From the NCBI GenBank assembly GCA_022793815.1, contig JAAWDP010000003.1, positions 1 through 64,000 on the forward strand: DNA of 64,000 bases, read 5' to 3'. A program made the translations under genes and the position numbers. The notes below the pieces were generated by a model, which saw nothing but the letters and a program-made list of their open reading frames with translations, searched no databases and was not told the origin of the DNA. Below are positions 43,601 to 51,465 of the stretch, piece after piece. The stretch is from Clostridia bacterium. GTDB lineage: Bacteria; Bacillota; Clostridia; Christensenellales; Pumilibacteraceae. The number at the start of each line of letters is the position of its first letter. Within the stretch, counting starts at the first letter, position 1.

Positions 43601-43687
43601 AACAAGCGCCGTAAGCACGACGAATACATAACACAAAATCTTTGACAAAAGCAGCATTGCGCTGTTGCTAAGCGGTAACTTTTTCAT
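40625..43687 (-). CDS. Membrane-bound, circularly permuted GH3 glycoside hydrolase
   Basis: The 1,020-residue protein has a membrane helix near each end (about 13-33 and 985-1007). The GH3 domains are in reversed order. The C-type alpha/beta sandwich comes first (EGSVLLKNENALPL near 92-105), then the fibronectin-III-like domain (about 390-490), and last the catalytic TIM-barrel, with the KHCVLND block and the nucleophile region GIAVSDY. This permuted order is known from Ruminococcus and Butyrivibrio beta-glucosidases. The two helices would hold it on the membrane with the catalytic part outside. Substrate is uncertain (beta-glucoside or related). It overlaps the upstream membrane-protein gene by 20 bases. 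Confidence 0.88.
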   Translation of the reverse strand: MKKLPLSNSAMLLLSKILCYVFVVLTALVFVGGGILTENSIAINSFFGIQTQQRIDKEDDGEEKDYTYYKSVNESLDSVIENSDKISEEIVAEGSVLLKNENALPLKDGASVSLFGASSVYPALTGTGSGGNDKTKPGNDLMREGLKSAGLKVNDELYDWYKANKNYARQGTGSGTAKYWSIGDASWSQITTNAKTAKADAAVFVIARMGGEGADLDINTGDKNDMTDGDYLALSPTELDVLKNLKAEKEKGTFGKIVVIMNSAYQVCGLDDPALGVDALLWTGSLGGGGTYGIAGNRSIGGTRAIGNILAGKVNPSGKLSATFWKDHSANPAMVNFGNFTYSGGSGDAIRKNYVVYQEGIYMGYRYTETRYEDSVTGRGNAGAFDYYGAVEYPFGYGLSYTDFAYSDFKVTGPVKDVYTLSVKVTNTGSKAGKEAVQFYLQKPYTDYDIENKIEKASVELVGYAKTQVLDAGASETVSVEVNRREFASYDAYKARTYIVDAGDYYFTAARDAHDAANNILKAKNVAESKLSARGSTTLGDKNLVKSYNEKSLNTTAYSKSANGTPIVNRFDDADILLFEPDGANAADFKYTTRSDWAGTLPTKGVSLARTAKMNEMYNISQGSALERDTEIKEYPKYGQDNGLLLIDLRVFSDENGEPTDEWIPYDDPLWDEFLDQLTFKETVALLSNGFRTTVGLNRLGKPETLDHNGSGGVKNWQTNTRGQEYMLADKNDPRITGNQSNTYPCNATVASTFNHDLQKRLGEQWGEDALWVGYNGLYGPGGNLYRAAYNGRNFEYYSEDPFLSGMSIAAMSEGMSEKGLYIYLKHCVLNDQETNRHGINTWFNEQTMREVYLKAFQIAIEVGGVEGVMTGYNALGATWSGAQGFCKSVLHGEFGMTGIAVSDYKQSYMFYPVGVLNGNDLPDGQVTGVFEKYEKYYSEMAWAMRESAHHVLYTVVHSNVMNGVSASTIFIKITPAWVTALEVGKIVITVLAVLSALFLAYEIAAVYLNKKRQISEEAM

Positions 43688-44150
43688 CTGTTTTCTCCTT
43701 CCATTTCTTATCCGATTTGTTTACGCACATGAATATACCTACCGAGGAAAGTACCCATACCGCAAGATAAGCCACCACGGTAAACGCATACCCGAATTCC
43801 ATTATTTCGAACGCTTTGAAAAACTGTTCTACGCTCGTCACCTCGAAAAAAACCGCCGACAAATACACGTAGCTGGATTGATTAAACAGCATAAACGCCG
43901 TCAGCGTGCACAAAAACAATGCCGCCGCCGCATATCGCTCGGTTACTTTGAACGCCGACATAACGCCGAACGCCGCCACCCCGAGCAAAGATACAAGCAG
44001 CACGCTCACCTCGAAATTGAGGTTGATGTGCTCGCTCAGGCTGAACGTAACCGAGTAAATTATTACCGCAACGAACAGCAATGCCGCACCCGCCAGCGAA
44101 ACAAAAAAGCCTGCGCTTTTGGATTTGAAAAAATCTTTGATTTTTTCCAT
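43668..44150 (-). CDS. Four-helix membrane protein, first gene of the GH3 operon
   Basis: The 160-residue protein has four predicted membrane helices (about 13-33, 45-63, 72-90, 118-138) and short charged ends; I do not recognise the family. ATG 44150 has AAGGAG upstream, and the gene's end overlaps the GH3 start by 20 bases, so the two are coupled. It is the first gene after the promoter with the poly-G spacer. It may assist or anchor the GH3 enzyme, but nothing in the sequence shows this. Confidence 0.7.
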   Translation of the reverse strand: MEKIKDFFKSKSAGFFVSLAGAALLFVAVIIYSVTFSLSEHINLNFEVSVLLVSLLGVAAFGVMSAFKVTERYAAAALFLCTLTAFMLFNQSSYVYLSAVFFEVTSVEQFFKAFEIMEFGYAFTVVAYLAVWVLSSVGIFMCVNKSDKKWKEKTDEKVTA

Positions 44151-44240
44151 CTATTCATTTTCTCCTTACAGTATTTACTTAGTCAGGGGGACAACTTTCA
44201 CCGAAAAAGCGCATATTATTCCCATAAATAAGATACCTCT

Positions 44241-44267
44241 ATTATACACCCCCCCCCGAAAAGTCAA
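44241..44267 (-). promoter_or_regulatory. Promoter of the GH3 operon with a G9 tract in the spacer (candidate phase-variable)
   Basis: On the minus strand TTGACT (44267-44262) and TATAAT (44246-44241) are separated by 15 bases, nine of which are a run of G (44257-44249). Fifteen is two short of the ideal 17. Gain or loss of G by slippage would change the spacing and hence promoter strength, as known for porA of Neisseria. The leader is about 85 bases to ATG 44150. Confidence 0.7.
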
Positions 44268-44327
44268 TTGCAAAAACATTTCATTTTATTGCGTTTTTTA
44301 CAATATTTATTTTTTGCCGTTATATGA

Positions 44328-44355
44328 GAAAAACCGACGGATAAATCCGTCGGTT
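44328..44355 (-). terminator. Terminator of the ABC-F gene
   Basis: AACCGACGGAT (44332-44342) pairs with ATCCGTCGGTT (44345-44355); on the minus strand a T run follows. Confidence 0.85.
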
Positions 44356-44377
44356 TCGGTGGGTTCGTGTTGTTTTT

Positions 44378-45955
44378 TCAGTCGGTGAGTTCGAGGTATT
44401 CGTCGTATGTGGTTTCCTTATCGAACACCTTTGTCCCGTCAATCTCTATTATTCGGTTGGCAACCGTCTGAATGATTTCTTCGTCGTGCGTAACGAACAG
44501 CATATTCCCTTTGAAATTCGTCATGCCCTTATTTAGCGCGGTTATGCTTTCCAAATCGAGGTGGTTGGTCGGCTCGTCGAATATGAGGAAGTTTGCCTGC
44601 GAAAGCATCATTTTAGCCAGCATACAGCGCACCTTTTCTCCGCCCGAAAGCACATTGGCTTTTTTGAGCGCTTCCTGTCCCGAAAACAGCATTCTGCCCA
44701 ACCAGCCGCGCAAATACTCTTCGTAATGTTCTTTGGAATACTGACTGAGCCACTCGACCAAAGACAGTTCGCAACCGTCGAAAAAGTTATCGTAATTTTG
44801 CGGCATATATGCCGGAATAACGGTTTTACCCCACTTGACCGTGCCTGCGTCGGGCTGCTGCAATCCCATTATACAATCGAACATTACCGACAGCGTATGG
44901 CTGTTCGAGCAGATAAAACCTATCTTTTCGTCGTGTTTGAGTTTGAAAGACACATTTTCGAAAAGTCCTTTCTTGGTAAGTCCTTCTACTTCGAGAATCT
45001 CGTTGCCTATTTCGCGCTCGTACTTGAAATCGATAAACGGATAGCGGCGAGAGGACGGCTGAATGTCCTCCAACTTGATTTTTTCCAGTTCGCGCTTGCG
45101 GCTTGTCGCTTGTTTGGACTTGGACGCATTTGCCGAAAATCGGGCAATGAAATCCTGCAATTCCTTCGCGCGCGCTTCGAGTTTCTTATTTTGCTCCTTG
45201 CTCTGACGCAGCGCAAGCTGACTGGTTTCGTACCAAAAATCGTAATTGCCGACATAGATGCGGATTTGTCTGAAATCCACGTCGCAAATATGGGTGCAAA
45301 CTCTGTTGAGGAAGTGACGGTTATGCGACACTATGATTATGGTGGTGTCGTCCAAAGTCATGAGGTAGTCTTCCAGCCACTTCACGCTTTTCGCGTCGAG
45401 GTTATTGGTGGGCTCGTCCAGCACCAGTATATCGGGTCTGCCGAACAGCGCCTGCGCCAAAAGCACTTTGACCTTTATCTTCGGGTCTATCGTGCCCATG
45501 ACCTCATAGAAAAGCGCGGAATCGACTTTCAGGCTGTTAAGCAGCGTTTCCGCGTCCGACTCGGCTTCATAGCCGTTCATGTCAGCAAACTCGCCCTCAA
45601 GCTCCGCCGCCTTTACTCCGTCCTCGTCAGTAAAGTCGGGTTTTGCGTAAAGTCTTTCGCGCTCGGCTTTGACTTCCATAAGACGCTTGTGTCCCCACAT
45701 AACCGTGTCCAGCACGGTGCAGGAGTCGTAAGCGTTCTGGTTTTGGGCAAGCACGCTCATGCGCTCGTTCTTATCGACGGATATTTCGCCCTTGTTCGGT
45801 TCCATTTCACCCGACAAAAGTTTCAGAAAAGTGGACTTACCCGCGCCGTTTGCGCCGATAACGCCGTAGCAGTTGCCTTTGGTGAATTTGAGGTTTACGT
45901 TGTCGAACAGCACGCGGCTGCCGAACTGCAAACTGACATTGTTACACTGTATCAT
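44378..45955 (-). CDS. ABC-F family ATPase (YkpA/YbiT-like)
   Basis: The 525-residue soluble protein has two ABC domains. The first has Walker A GANGAGKST (about 34-42) and LDEPTNNLD; the second has signature LSGGEK and FDEPTNHLD. They are joined by a basic linker near 240-310, and there are no membrane helices. ABC-F proteins act on the ribosome as translation factors or antibiotic-protection factors; the length and linker fit the YkpA/YbiT housekeeping group. The first domain's signature region (MGTIDPKIKVKVLLAQ) lacks the usual SGG, as in that group. The second Walker A is also poor (CSNSHTLS in place of GxxGxGKS), which would weaken ATP binding at one site. It is alone between terminators. 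Confidence 0.88.
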   Translation of the reverse strand: MIQCNNVSLQFGSRVLFDNVNLKFTKGNCYGVIGANGAGKSTFLKLLSGEMEPNKGEISVDKNERMSVLAQNQNAYDSCTVLDTVMWGHKRLMEVKAERERLYAKPDFTDEDGVKAAELEGEFADMNGYEAESDAETLLNSLKVDSALFYEVMGTIDPKIKVKVLLAQALFGRPDILVLDEPTNNLDAKSVKWLEDYLMTLDDTTIIIVSHNRHFLNRVCTHICDVDFRQIRIYVGNYDFWYETSQLALRQSKEQNKKLEARAKELQDFIARFSANASKSKQATSRKRELEKIKLEDIQPSSRRYPFIDFKYEREIGNEILEVEGLTKKGLFENVSFKLKHDEKIGFICSNSHTLSVMFDCIMGLQQPDAGTVKWGKTVIPAYMPQNYDNFFDGCELSLVEWLSQYSKEHYEEYLRGWLGRMLFSGQEALKKANVLSGGEKVRCMLAKMMLSQANFLIFDEPTNHLDLESITALNKGMTNFKGNMLFVTHDEEIIQTVANRIIEIDGTKVFDKETTYDEYLELTD

Positions 45956-45989
45956 ATCATGCTCCTTGTTACCTTTTGAAAAACAGCGG

Positions 45990-46028
45990 AAAAAACAAAA
46001 AGAGCGGACGGATTATTCAACCCGTCCG
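45990..46028 (-). terminator. Terminator of the rpsF-ssb-rpsR operon
   Basis: On the minus strand CGGACGG (46028-46022) pairs with CCGTCCG (46011-46005), and a T-rich stretch follows (46000-45990). Confidence 0.8.
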
Positions 46029-46044
46029 TGCTTGTTTGTTTGCA

Positions 46045-46320
46045 TTACTCGGCTTTGAAAGGCAAAAGCGCCATCATGCGAGCGCGCTTCACCGCGGTCG
46101 CAAGCGCACGCTGGTGCTCGGCACATACGCCGGTCGTGCGACGGGGCATTATTTTACCCTTCTCGGTGATGTATCTTTTAAGCTTGGAAACGTCCTTATA
46201 GTCGATTTCCGTTGCCTTTTCGACACAGAAAGCGCAAACCTTTTTCTTGGGTTGACGTCTTACTTTCTTGCTCTTGTCGTCCGCTTCTACGACAGGCTTT
46301 ACGGGTTTTTTATTCTCCAT
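46045..46320 (-). CDS. rpsR: 30S ribosomal protein S18
   Basis: The 91-residue protein has a basic N terminus, the CAFC pair, and the conserved [16 protein letters not shown] block with the C-terminal [11 protein letters not shown] helix. The CAFC...CAEH pattern is the zinc-binding (C+) form of S18. It is last in rpsF-ssb-rpsR, the standard order, 29 bases after ssb. Confidence 0.97.
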   Translation of the reverse strand: MENKKPVKPVVEADDKSKKVRRQPKKKVCAFCVEKATEIDYKDVSKLKRYITEKGKIMPRRTTGVCAEHQRALATAVKRARMMALLPFKAE

Positions 46321-46349
46321 TTTAATTCAATACTCCTTTAAAAATTCGC

Positions 46350-46775
46350 TTAAAACGGCAAATCTTCGTTTTCGACGGGCGTCAGTTCGGACACCTGTTT
46401 CTTTGCGCGAGGAGCAGCCGCTTGCTGCACTCTGGGCGCACCTGCGTCCGCATCGTCGCTGCGCGCGGAAAGGAATTCTATGTCCTCCGCAACAACGTCG
46501 ACGGCAGTACGCTTGTTGCCGTCCTTGTCCTCATAATTGCGAATCTGAACATTGCCGACCACGCAGACCTTACGTCCTTTCGCAAGGTATTTCGCGCAGT
46601 TCTCGCCGAGTCCGCGCCAAGCCGTAATATTGAAAAAATCGGTTTCGCGCTCGCCGTTCGCATTCGTGAAATTGCGGTTCACGGCGATACCGAATTTGCA
46701 AACGGATACGCCGCTGGGAAGCTGGCTGAGTTCCGGGTCTCTCGTCAGATTACCTATGAGAGTTATCTTATTCAT
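46350..46775 (-). CDS. ssb: Single-stranded DNA-binding protein
   Basis: The 141-residue protein begins MNKITLIGNLTRDPEL (the OB-fold of SSB), has the NGERETDFFNITAW and AKYLAKGRKV segments, a short flexible linker with Ala/Pro, and the acidic DLPF tip that recruits partner proteins. It lies between rpsF and rpsR, 29 and 40 bases from its neighbours. Confidence 0.96.
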   Translation of the reverse strand: MNKITLIGNLTRDPELSQLPSGVSVCKFGIAVNRNFTNANGERETDFFNITAWRGLGENCAKYLAKGRKVCVVGNVQIRNYEDKDGNKRTAVDVVAEDIEFLSARSDDADAGAPRVQQAAAPRAKKQVSELTPVENEDLPF

Positions 46776-46815
46776 ATTTCGTTCTCCTATCGAAATTCGA
46801 GTACGCTGCCGCGAC

Positions 46816-47097
46816 TCAGAATGCTTTTGTAGTCATGTAACGGTATACCGAATCGGAAATGCCCATCTGACGTTCGACTTCTTTGGGAACGTCGGGATTT
46901 GCGGTATACGTCATGAGTACGTAAAAGCCTTCGTTTTTGAAATTTATCGGATAAGCGAAACGCTTGACGCCCCACTTATCGACTTTCTCGACTTCGCCGC
47001 CGCTTTTCTTGACGATATCCGCAAACTTTTCGGTCTGTGCGTTTATCTCTTCTTCGCCGAGCGATGCATTGAGAATGTAAAGAACTTCGTACTTCAC
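46816..47097 (-). CDS. rpsF: 30S ribosomal protein S6
   Basis: The 93-residue protein starts with GTG (KYEVLYILNASL) and has the FAYPINFKNEGFYVLM segment typical of S6. AGGAGG stands upstream. It is first in the operon with ssb and rpsR. The leader of about 75 bases could hold the S6:S18 autoregulatory structure known in bacteria, but I could not confirm it. Confidence 0.96.
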   Translation of the reverse strand: MKYEVLYILNASLGEEEINAQTEKFADIVKKSGGEVEKVDKWGVKRFAYPINFKNEGFYVLMTYTANPDVPKEVERQMGISDSVYRYMTTKAF

Positions 47098-47181
47098 TTT
47101 TTCTGCCTCCTTTTGGTTTATTAGCCCTTTCTGCTACGAAAGAGCAAGGAATTAAACCCCGACTTTCGTCAAGGCTTGTTT

Positions 47182-47210
47182 ATTATAACACAACCCTTTT
47201 GTTTTTGCAA
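47182..47210 (-). promoter_or_regulatory. Promoter of rpsF-ssb-rpsR
   Basis: On the minus strand TTGCAA (47210-47205) and TATAAT (47187-47182) are 17 bases apart. A CCCTT/AAGGG hairpin from the end of the upstream gene overlaps it. Confidence 0.75.
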
Positions 47211-47225
47211 GGGTTTTTGCATGAA

Positions 47226-48002
47226 TTACGGGATTTTTGTTTGCGGTGTACTTTGATTTTCGGACGAATCGGATTTTTCGTTTTCTTGCGGCAAAGATAC
47301 TTCTTCCGCCGTTTCATTTGTTTCGCCGTCTTGTATAACGGTGGACTGCTCTTCGTAAGAGGCGGCAACCTTATCGAGTTCTTTGTTGAGTCCTGCCGCA
47401 GCGCCCTCGGCTTCCACGTGCGGCGACAGCATAAGCTCGTCGTAGCGCGCACCCCAGTTGGTGTCGGGCTCTTTGCCGAGCGCGATGCCGTTGAGAATAA
47501 AAGCGACTTTGCGCATGTTGCGGGAAGTGATAAAGTTTTTCTGCTCTCCGTCCACCGCATAATACATGGTTTCGCCCTTTACGGTAATATCGTATTTACC
47601 GTTTTGATTTACGACCAACTGAGCCTCTATGCCCTCGCAATAAATCGTGAGCCGACGCATAAGCGTAAGCGGCAGATGAAGACAGTCCGTCTTTTCGCGC
47701 AGTATCAGATTGTTTCCGTCTATTATAACGGCATACGGACGTTTCATCAGCTTTATTCCGCCGGCTATCTGCATGCCGCAGTTTGCCGCATAAGCCGCGG
47801 TTGCCACTATGAGAATCGAGCCGAGCGGAACGTCTCCGTCAATCATAAACCATACGCCGACCCCTACGAGCGCGGCGGCTATGAGCGACATGACCACTCC
47901 TGTTATTATCTTGTTTCTGCCTGCTTTGACGCCGAGCGGATTGCGGTACATCAGAGTGCTTTCGTCAACCGTTGCAGGCTCCGAGCGAAATATCTTTTCC
48001 AT
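47226..48002 (-). CDS. Membrane protein of unknown function
   Basis: The 258-residue protein has two membrane helices near residues 32-53 and 60-80, then a PH-like beta domain (about 88-170: YAVIIDGNNLILR...), and a long acidic Glu/Ser/Gln tail. It resembles small bacterial proteins with membrane PH (YdbT-type) domains, though I cannot name the family. It lies 10 bases after the histidine-kinase gene, so it may belong to that signalling operon. Confidence 0.6.
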   Translation of the reverse strand: MEKIFRSEPATVDESTLMYRNPLGVKAGRNKIITGVVMSLIAAALVGVGVWFMIDGDVPLGSILIVATAAYAANCGMQIAGGIKLMKRPYAVIIDGNNLILREKTDCLHLPLTLMRRLTIYCEGIEAQLVVNQNGKYDITVKGETMYYAVDGEQKNFITSRNMRKVAFILNGIALGKEPDTNWGARYDELMLSPHVEAEGAAAGLNKELDKVAASYEEQSTVIQDGETNETAEEVSLPQENEKSDSSENQSTPQTKIP

Positions 48003-48012
48003 AAAATTTCTC

Positions 48013-49284
48013 CTAATAAAGCTGAATAGTGAACGTGCTGCCCATGTCGGGAACGCTTGTCACGTCTATTTTGCCGCCCATCATTTCGACGATGGACTTT
48101 GTTATAGTAAGTCCAAGTCCGCTTGACCCTGCGGCGCGGCTGCGCGCTTTGTCACAGCGGTAAAACCGTTCGAAAATATGCGGAAGGTGTTCGGGCGCGA
48201 TACCTATGCCGTTGTCTTTGACTCTTATAAGCGCGCCGTCTTCGTTGCGTTTGCAAGCCACGGTTATTTTGCCGCCGTCCGGCGTATACTTGATTGCGTT
48301 GTCTATCAGCGCGCGCACGGACTCTATAAGCATATTCTTGTCGGTTTCCACCCAAATTTCGCCGCTGCCGTCGAACTCTATTTCTTTTTTCAGTCCCGCT
48401 ACGCGGTATTGCTGAACAACATCGCCTATCTGCTCGCACATATCGAAACGGGTTTTATTCATCGTGAAGTTGCCTATCTTGGCAAGCAGCAGAAGCTGTT
48501 CGACTATGCGTTTCATATTCTCCGCCTCGCTCAACAGAGTGTCTATACTCTCTTCGAGCAGCGCGGGGTCGGATTTGCCCCAGCGTTTGAGCATATTGGC
48601 ATAGCCCTGTATGACGGAAATCGGCGTTTTGAGTTCGTGACTGGCGTCGGAAATGAAATTCGACTGGCGTTCGAACGTGTTTTCGAGTTCTTCCAGCATT
48701 TCGTTTATCTGCTGCGTAAGCTCTGTAAGTTCGTCCTGCGAGTCCACGGGGTCCAATCGCGTGGAAAGATTGTTGCCGTCAACCTTGTCTATACTGTCTA
48801 TCATACGTCTGAGCGGCGTCATCATATAACGGCTGGCTATGTTGCCGAGCGCGGCTCCGAGCACGATAAACACGATTACGAGCACTACGCTGGTTATCTT
48901 CATTCGGAACAGGAAAGAGTCGACGTCCTCCATGTTCGGAGAAGTAAGCTGATTGTGTACGCTGACTATTATGAATATGACGTAAGCGGTTATCAGCACG
49001 CCGAACACGGCTGTGAATATGACCGTGGTCTTGGTGGTTATGGAAAGCTTTACTTTGCCCGATACCCATTTGAACAGCAGCACGAACGGCGTTATCGGGA
49101 AAAAGATTATCATGAGCGCCGTGACCCACGGTTTGCGCTTTTTCTTTTCCTCTTTCCTTTCGCTTTTGATTTCCTTTATGGTTGCCGCCGCGTCCTCTTT
49201 GTTTTCCGCGCTTTCCTCCAAAACTTTCGCCGTGATTTCGGCTTCGGTCGGTTCGGGGACAACCGGACTGTTTTTTTCTTTCAT
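48013..49284 (-). CDS. Sensor histidine kinase (HAMP-HisKA-HATPase)
   Basis: The 423-residue kinase has an acidic and basic cytoplasmic N-terminal region of about 55 residues, a membrane helix pair (about 55-75 and 85-110), a short external loop, another helix (about 130-153) and HAMP. HisKA follows with the phospho-acceptor block SDASHELKTPIS, then N, G1 and G2 boxes (NAIKYTPDGG, DNGIGI, GLGLTI). It overlaps the response-regulator stop by one base. The external loop is short (about 20 residues), so it may sense membrane state and not a bound ligand. The target of the pair is not visible. Confidence 0.93.
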   Translation of the reverse strand: MKEKNSPVVPEPTEAEITAKVLEESAENKEDAAATIKEIKSERKEEKKKRKPWVTALMIIFFPITPFVLLFKWVSGKVKLSITTKTTVIFTAVFGVLITAYVIFIIVSVHNQLTSPNMEDVDSFLFRMKITSVVLVIVFIVLGAALGNIASRYMMTPLRRMIDSIDKVDGNNLSTRLDPVDSQDELTELTQQINEMLEELENTFERQSNFISDASHELKTPISVIQGYANMLKRWGKSDPALLEESIDTLLSEAENMKRIVEQLLLLAKIGNFTMNKTRFDMCEQIGDVVQQYRVAGLKKEIEFDGSGEIWVETDKNMLIESVRALIDNAIKYTPDGGKITVACKRNEDGALIRVKDNGIGIAPEHLPHIFERFYRCDKARSRAAGSSGLGLTITKSIVEMMGGKIDVTSVPDMGSTFTIQLY

Positions 49285-49958
49285 CAGTCTTTATCTCTTA
49301 TGACATAGCCCGCGCCGCGCACGGTCTGAATAAGTTCGACATTGTACACGTCGTCTATTTTACTCCGCAGATAACGGATATAAACGTCGACGACGTTGGT
49401 GTTGCCGTAAAACTCGAACCCCCATACCGCGTCGAGAGCCTGTTCGCGCGATACGACTATGTTGCGGTTGCGGGCAAGATAAGTGAGAAGGTCGAACTCG
49501 CGCTTGGTGAGCTCTATCGGATGCGAATCGTAAACGACGGACACGGAACCGCAGTCGATGACCAGCTTTCCTATCGATATCATTTCACCCGCCGCCGACG
49601 TCTTTCTGAGGTTTGCGCGGATTCTCGCAAGCAGTTCTTCTATCGCAAACGGTTTGGTCATATAGTCGTTTGCGCCGACGTCGAGTCCCGACACCTTGTC
49701 CATCACCTGGTCGCGCGCGGTCAAAATTATGACAGGCGTGGATTTGACTTGGCGCAGTCTGCGCAAAACTTCGATACCGTTAAGCGACGGCAGCATGACG
49801 TCGAGCACGATAAGACCGTAGTCGTGTTCGAGCGCGTCGGCAAGCGCTTCGCGCCCGTCGGCTTTAATCTCGGTTTCATAACCTTCGTGCGTAAGTTCGA
49901 GCGACACGAAACGGGATATTTTGGGGTCGTCCTCGACTATCAAAATTTTATTGTTCAT
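49284..49958 (-). CDS. OmpR/PhoB-family response regulator
   Basis: The 224-residue protein has a receiver domain (ILIVEDD, phospho-acceptor in VLDVMLP near residue 52, TARDQ, K in YMTKPFA) and a C-terminal winged helix (about 130-222: ELTKREFDLLTYLAR, then VVDVYIRYLRSKI, TVRGAGYVI). It precedes the histidine kinase with a one-base overlap and is the first gene of the two-component operon. Confidence 0.95.
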   Translation of the reverse strand: MNNKILIVEDDPKISRFVSLELTHEGYETEIKADGREALADALEHDYGLIVLDVMLPSLNGIEVLRRLRQVKSTPVIILTARDQVMDKVSGLDVGANDYMTKPFAIEELLARIRANLRKTSAAGEMISIGKLVIDCGSVSVVYDSHPIELTKREFDLLTYLARNRNIVVSREQALDAVWGFEFYGNTNVVDVYIRYLRSKIDDVYNVELIQTVRGAGYVIRDKD

Positions 49959-50010
49959 CTTTTCTCCTACGGCTTTTCAAGCCTTGTAATGTTTCCGACC
50001 GAATCGGGTC

Positions 50011-51432
50011 TTATTCCCCTGCGATTACCTCTATGCGCATTGTATCGGTGTTACCCGAAATGCCCACGGGAACTCCGCCAGTAAGTACGACCAAATCGCC
50101 TTTGCGGACTATGCCCGTGGAAAGCGCGCACTGTATCGAGTGACGGAACAAGTCGTCGGAATTGCTTTGGTGGACGGACATGGTCGGGGTTACGCCCCAG
50201 TTCATAGCAAGCTGGTTGTATGCCTTCGTGCTTGTCGTGGGGGCTATTATCGGCGCTGCCGGACGGAAACGCGAAACCTTACGCGCCGTGTAACCCGACT
50301 GCGACACGGTTATTATCGCTTTCGCACCGAGGTCGAACGCCGCCGCACATGTGGAATGCGACACCGCGTCGGTTATGGAACGGATGTCCGCGTCGAGCGA
50401 AGCGAAACGCTTTTTGAAGTTTATGGTCTTTTCCGTGGTTTCCGCTATCTTAGCCATTGTCTTGACCGCTTCGACGGGATATTTGCCCGCCGCCGTTTCG
50501 CCCGAAAGCATGGTGGCGGAAGTACCGTCGTAAATTGCGTTTGCCACGTCGGAAATCTCGGCACGGGTCGGACGGGGATTGGATATCATGGATTCCAGCA
50601 TTTGCGTCGCCGTGATGACTTTTTTGCCCGCATGATAACAAGTCTTTATCATTTCTTTTTGGATTGCGGGAAGCTCCTCGAACGGGATTTCCACGCCCAT
50701 GTCGCCTCGCGCCACCATAGCGCCGTCGCACTCGGCAAGAATGGATTCGAAATTTTCCACTCCCGCGCGGTTTTCTATCTTCGCGATTAACTGGACGTCG
50801 CCCGCATTTTTGGTTGCAAGCAGCTGTTTGACTTTTCTCACGTCGTCGACGCTTCTCACGAAAGACAGTGCGAAATAATCGACATCCTGTTCGAGCGCGA
50901 ACAGAATATCTTTTTTATCGACGTCGGAAATATACGGCATATCTATTGTAGTGCGCGGAAGATTTATGCTTTTACGGTTGGTAAGCTCGCCTCCATTGAC
51001 CACTTTGCAGCGCACCTCGCAGTCCGTAACCTCGGTTGCGGTAAGTTCGATAACGCCGTCGTTTATAAGAATGGGGTCGCCGACTTTGACATATTCGGGC
51101 AGGTCCTCGAACGTCACGGAAACGATTTTTCCGTTGCCTTCCACTTCCTTGGTCGTCAAAGTGAACTCCGCGCCGACGGCAAGCTCTATGCGTCCGCCTT
51201 CAAACGTGCGCACGCGGATTTCCGGTCCTTTCGTATCCGCCATTATGGCTACGGGCGTGGAAAGTTCCTCCCTCGCGCGTTTTACCATTTCTATTCTCGC
51301 GGCATGCTCGTCGTGCGTGCCGTGAGACATATTGAGTCTTGCCACGTTCATGCCCGCTTTGATAAGCTTCTTTATTGTCGCGTAGTTGTCGGTTGCGGGT
51401 CCGAGCGTACAAACTATTTTGGTTCTTCTCAT
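50011..51432 (-). CDS. pyk: Pyruvate kinase
   Basis: Converts phosphoenolpyruvate and ADP to pyruvate and ATP. The 473-residue protein starts MRRTKIVCTLGPAT, with the MSHG loop, TKGPEIR, the active-site block ARGDMGVEIP and TATQMLESM, and a C-terminal allosteric-type domain. It has no extra PEP-utilising domain at the C terminus, unlike the Bacillus enzyme. It is 33 bases after metA with AAGGAG before the ATG and may share its promoter. Confidence 0.96.
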   Translation of the reverse strand: MRRTKIVCTLGPATDNYATIKKLIKAGMNVARLNMSHGTHDEHAARIEMVKRAREELSTPVAIMADTKGPEIRVRTFEGGRIELAVGAEFTLTTKEVEGNGKIVSVTFEDLPEYVKVGDPILINDGVIELTATEVTDCEVRCKVVNGGELTNRKSINLPRTTIDMPYISDVDKKDILFALEQDVDYFALSFVRSVDDVRKVKQLLATKNAGDVQLIAKIENRAGVENFESILAECDGAMVARGDMGVEIPFEELPAIQKEMIKTCYHAGKKVITATQMLESMISNPRPTRAEISDVANAIYDGTSATMLSGETAAGKYPVEAVKTMAKIAETTEKTINFKKRFASLDADIRSITDAVSHSTCAAAFDLGAKAIITVSQSGYTARKVSRFRPAAPIIAPTTSTKAYNQLAMNWGVTPTMSVHQSNSDDLFRHSIQCALSTGIVRKGDLVVLTGGVPVGISGNTDTMRIEVIAGE

Positions 51433-51465
51433 TTATAATACTCCTTGAAAAAGTGTAAATTCGTT

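Noticed and set aside
47098..47175. S6:S18 autoregulatory leader before rpsF
   Set aside because: The leader length fits, but I could not recognise the conserved structure with confidence, so it is not listed as a feature.
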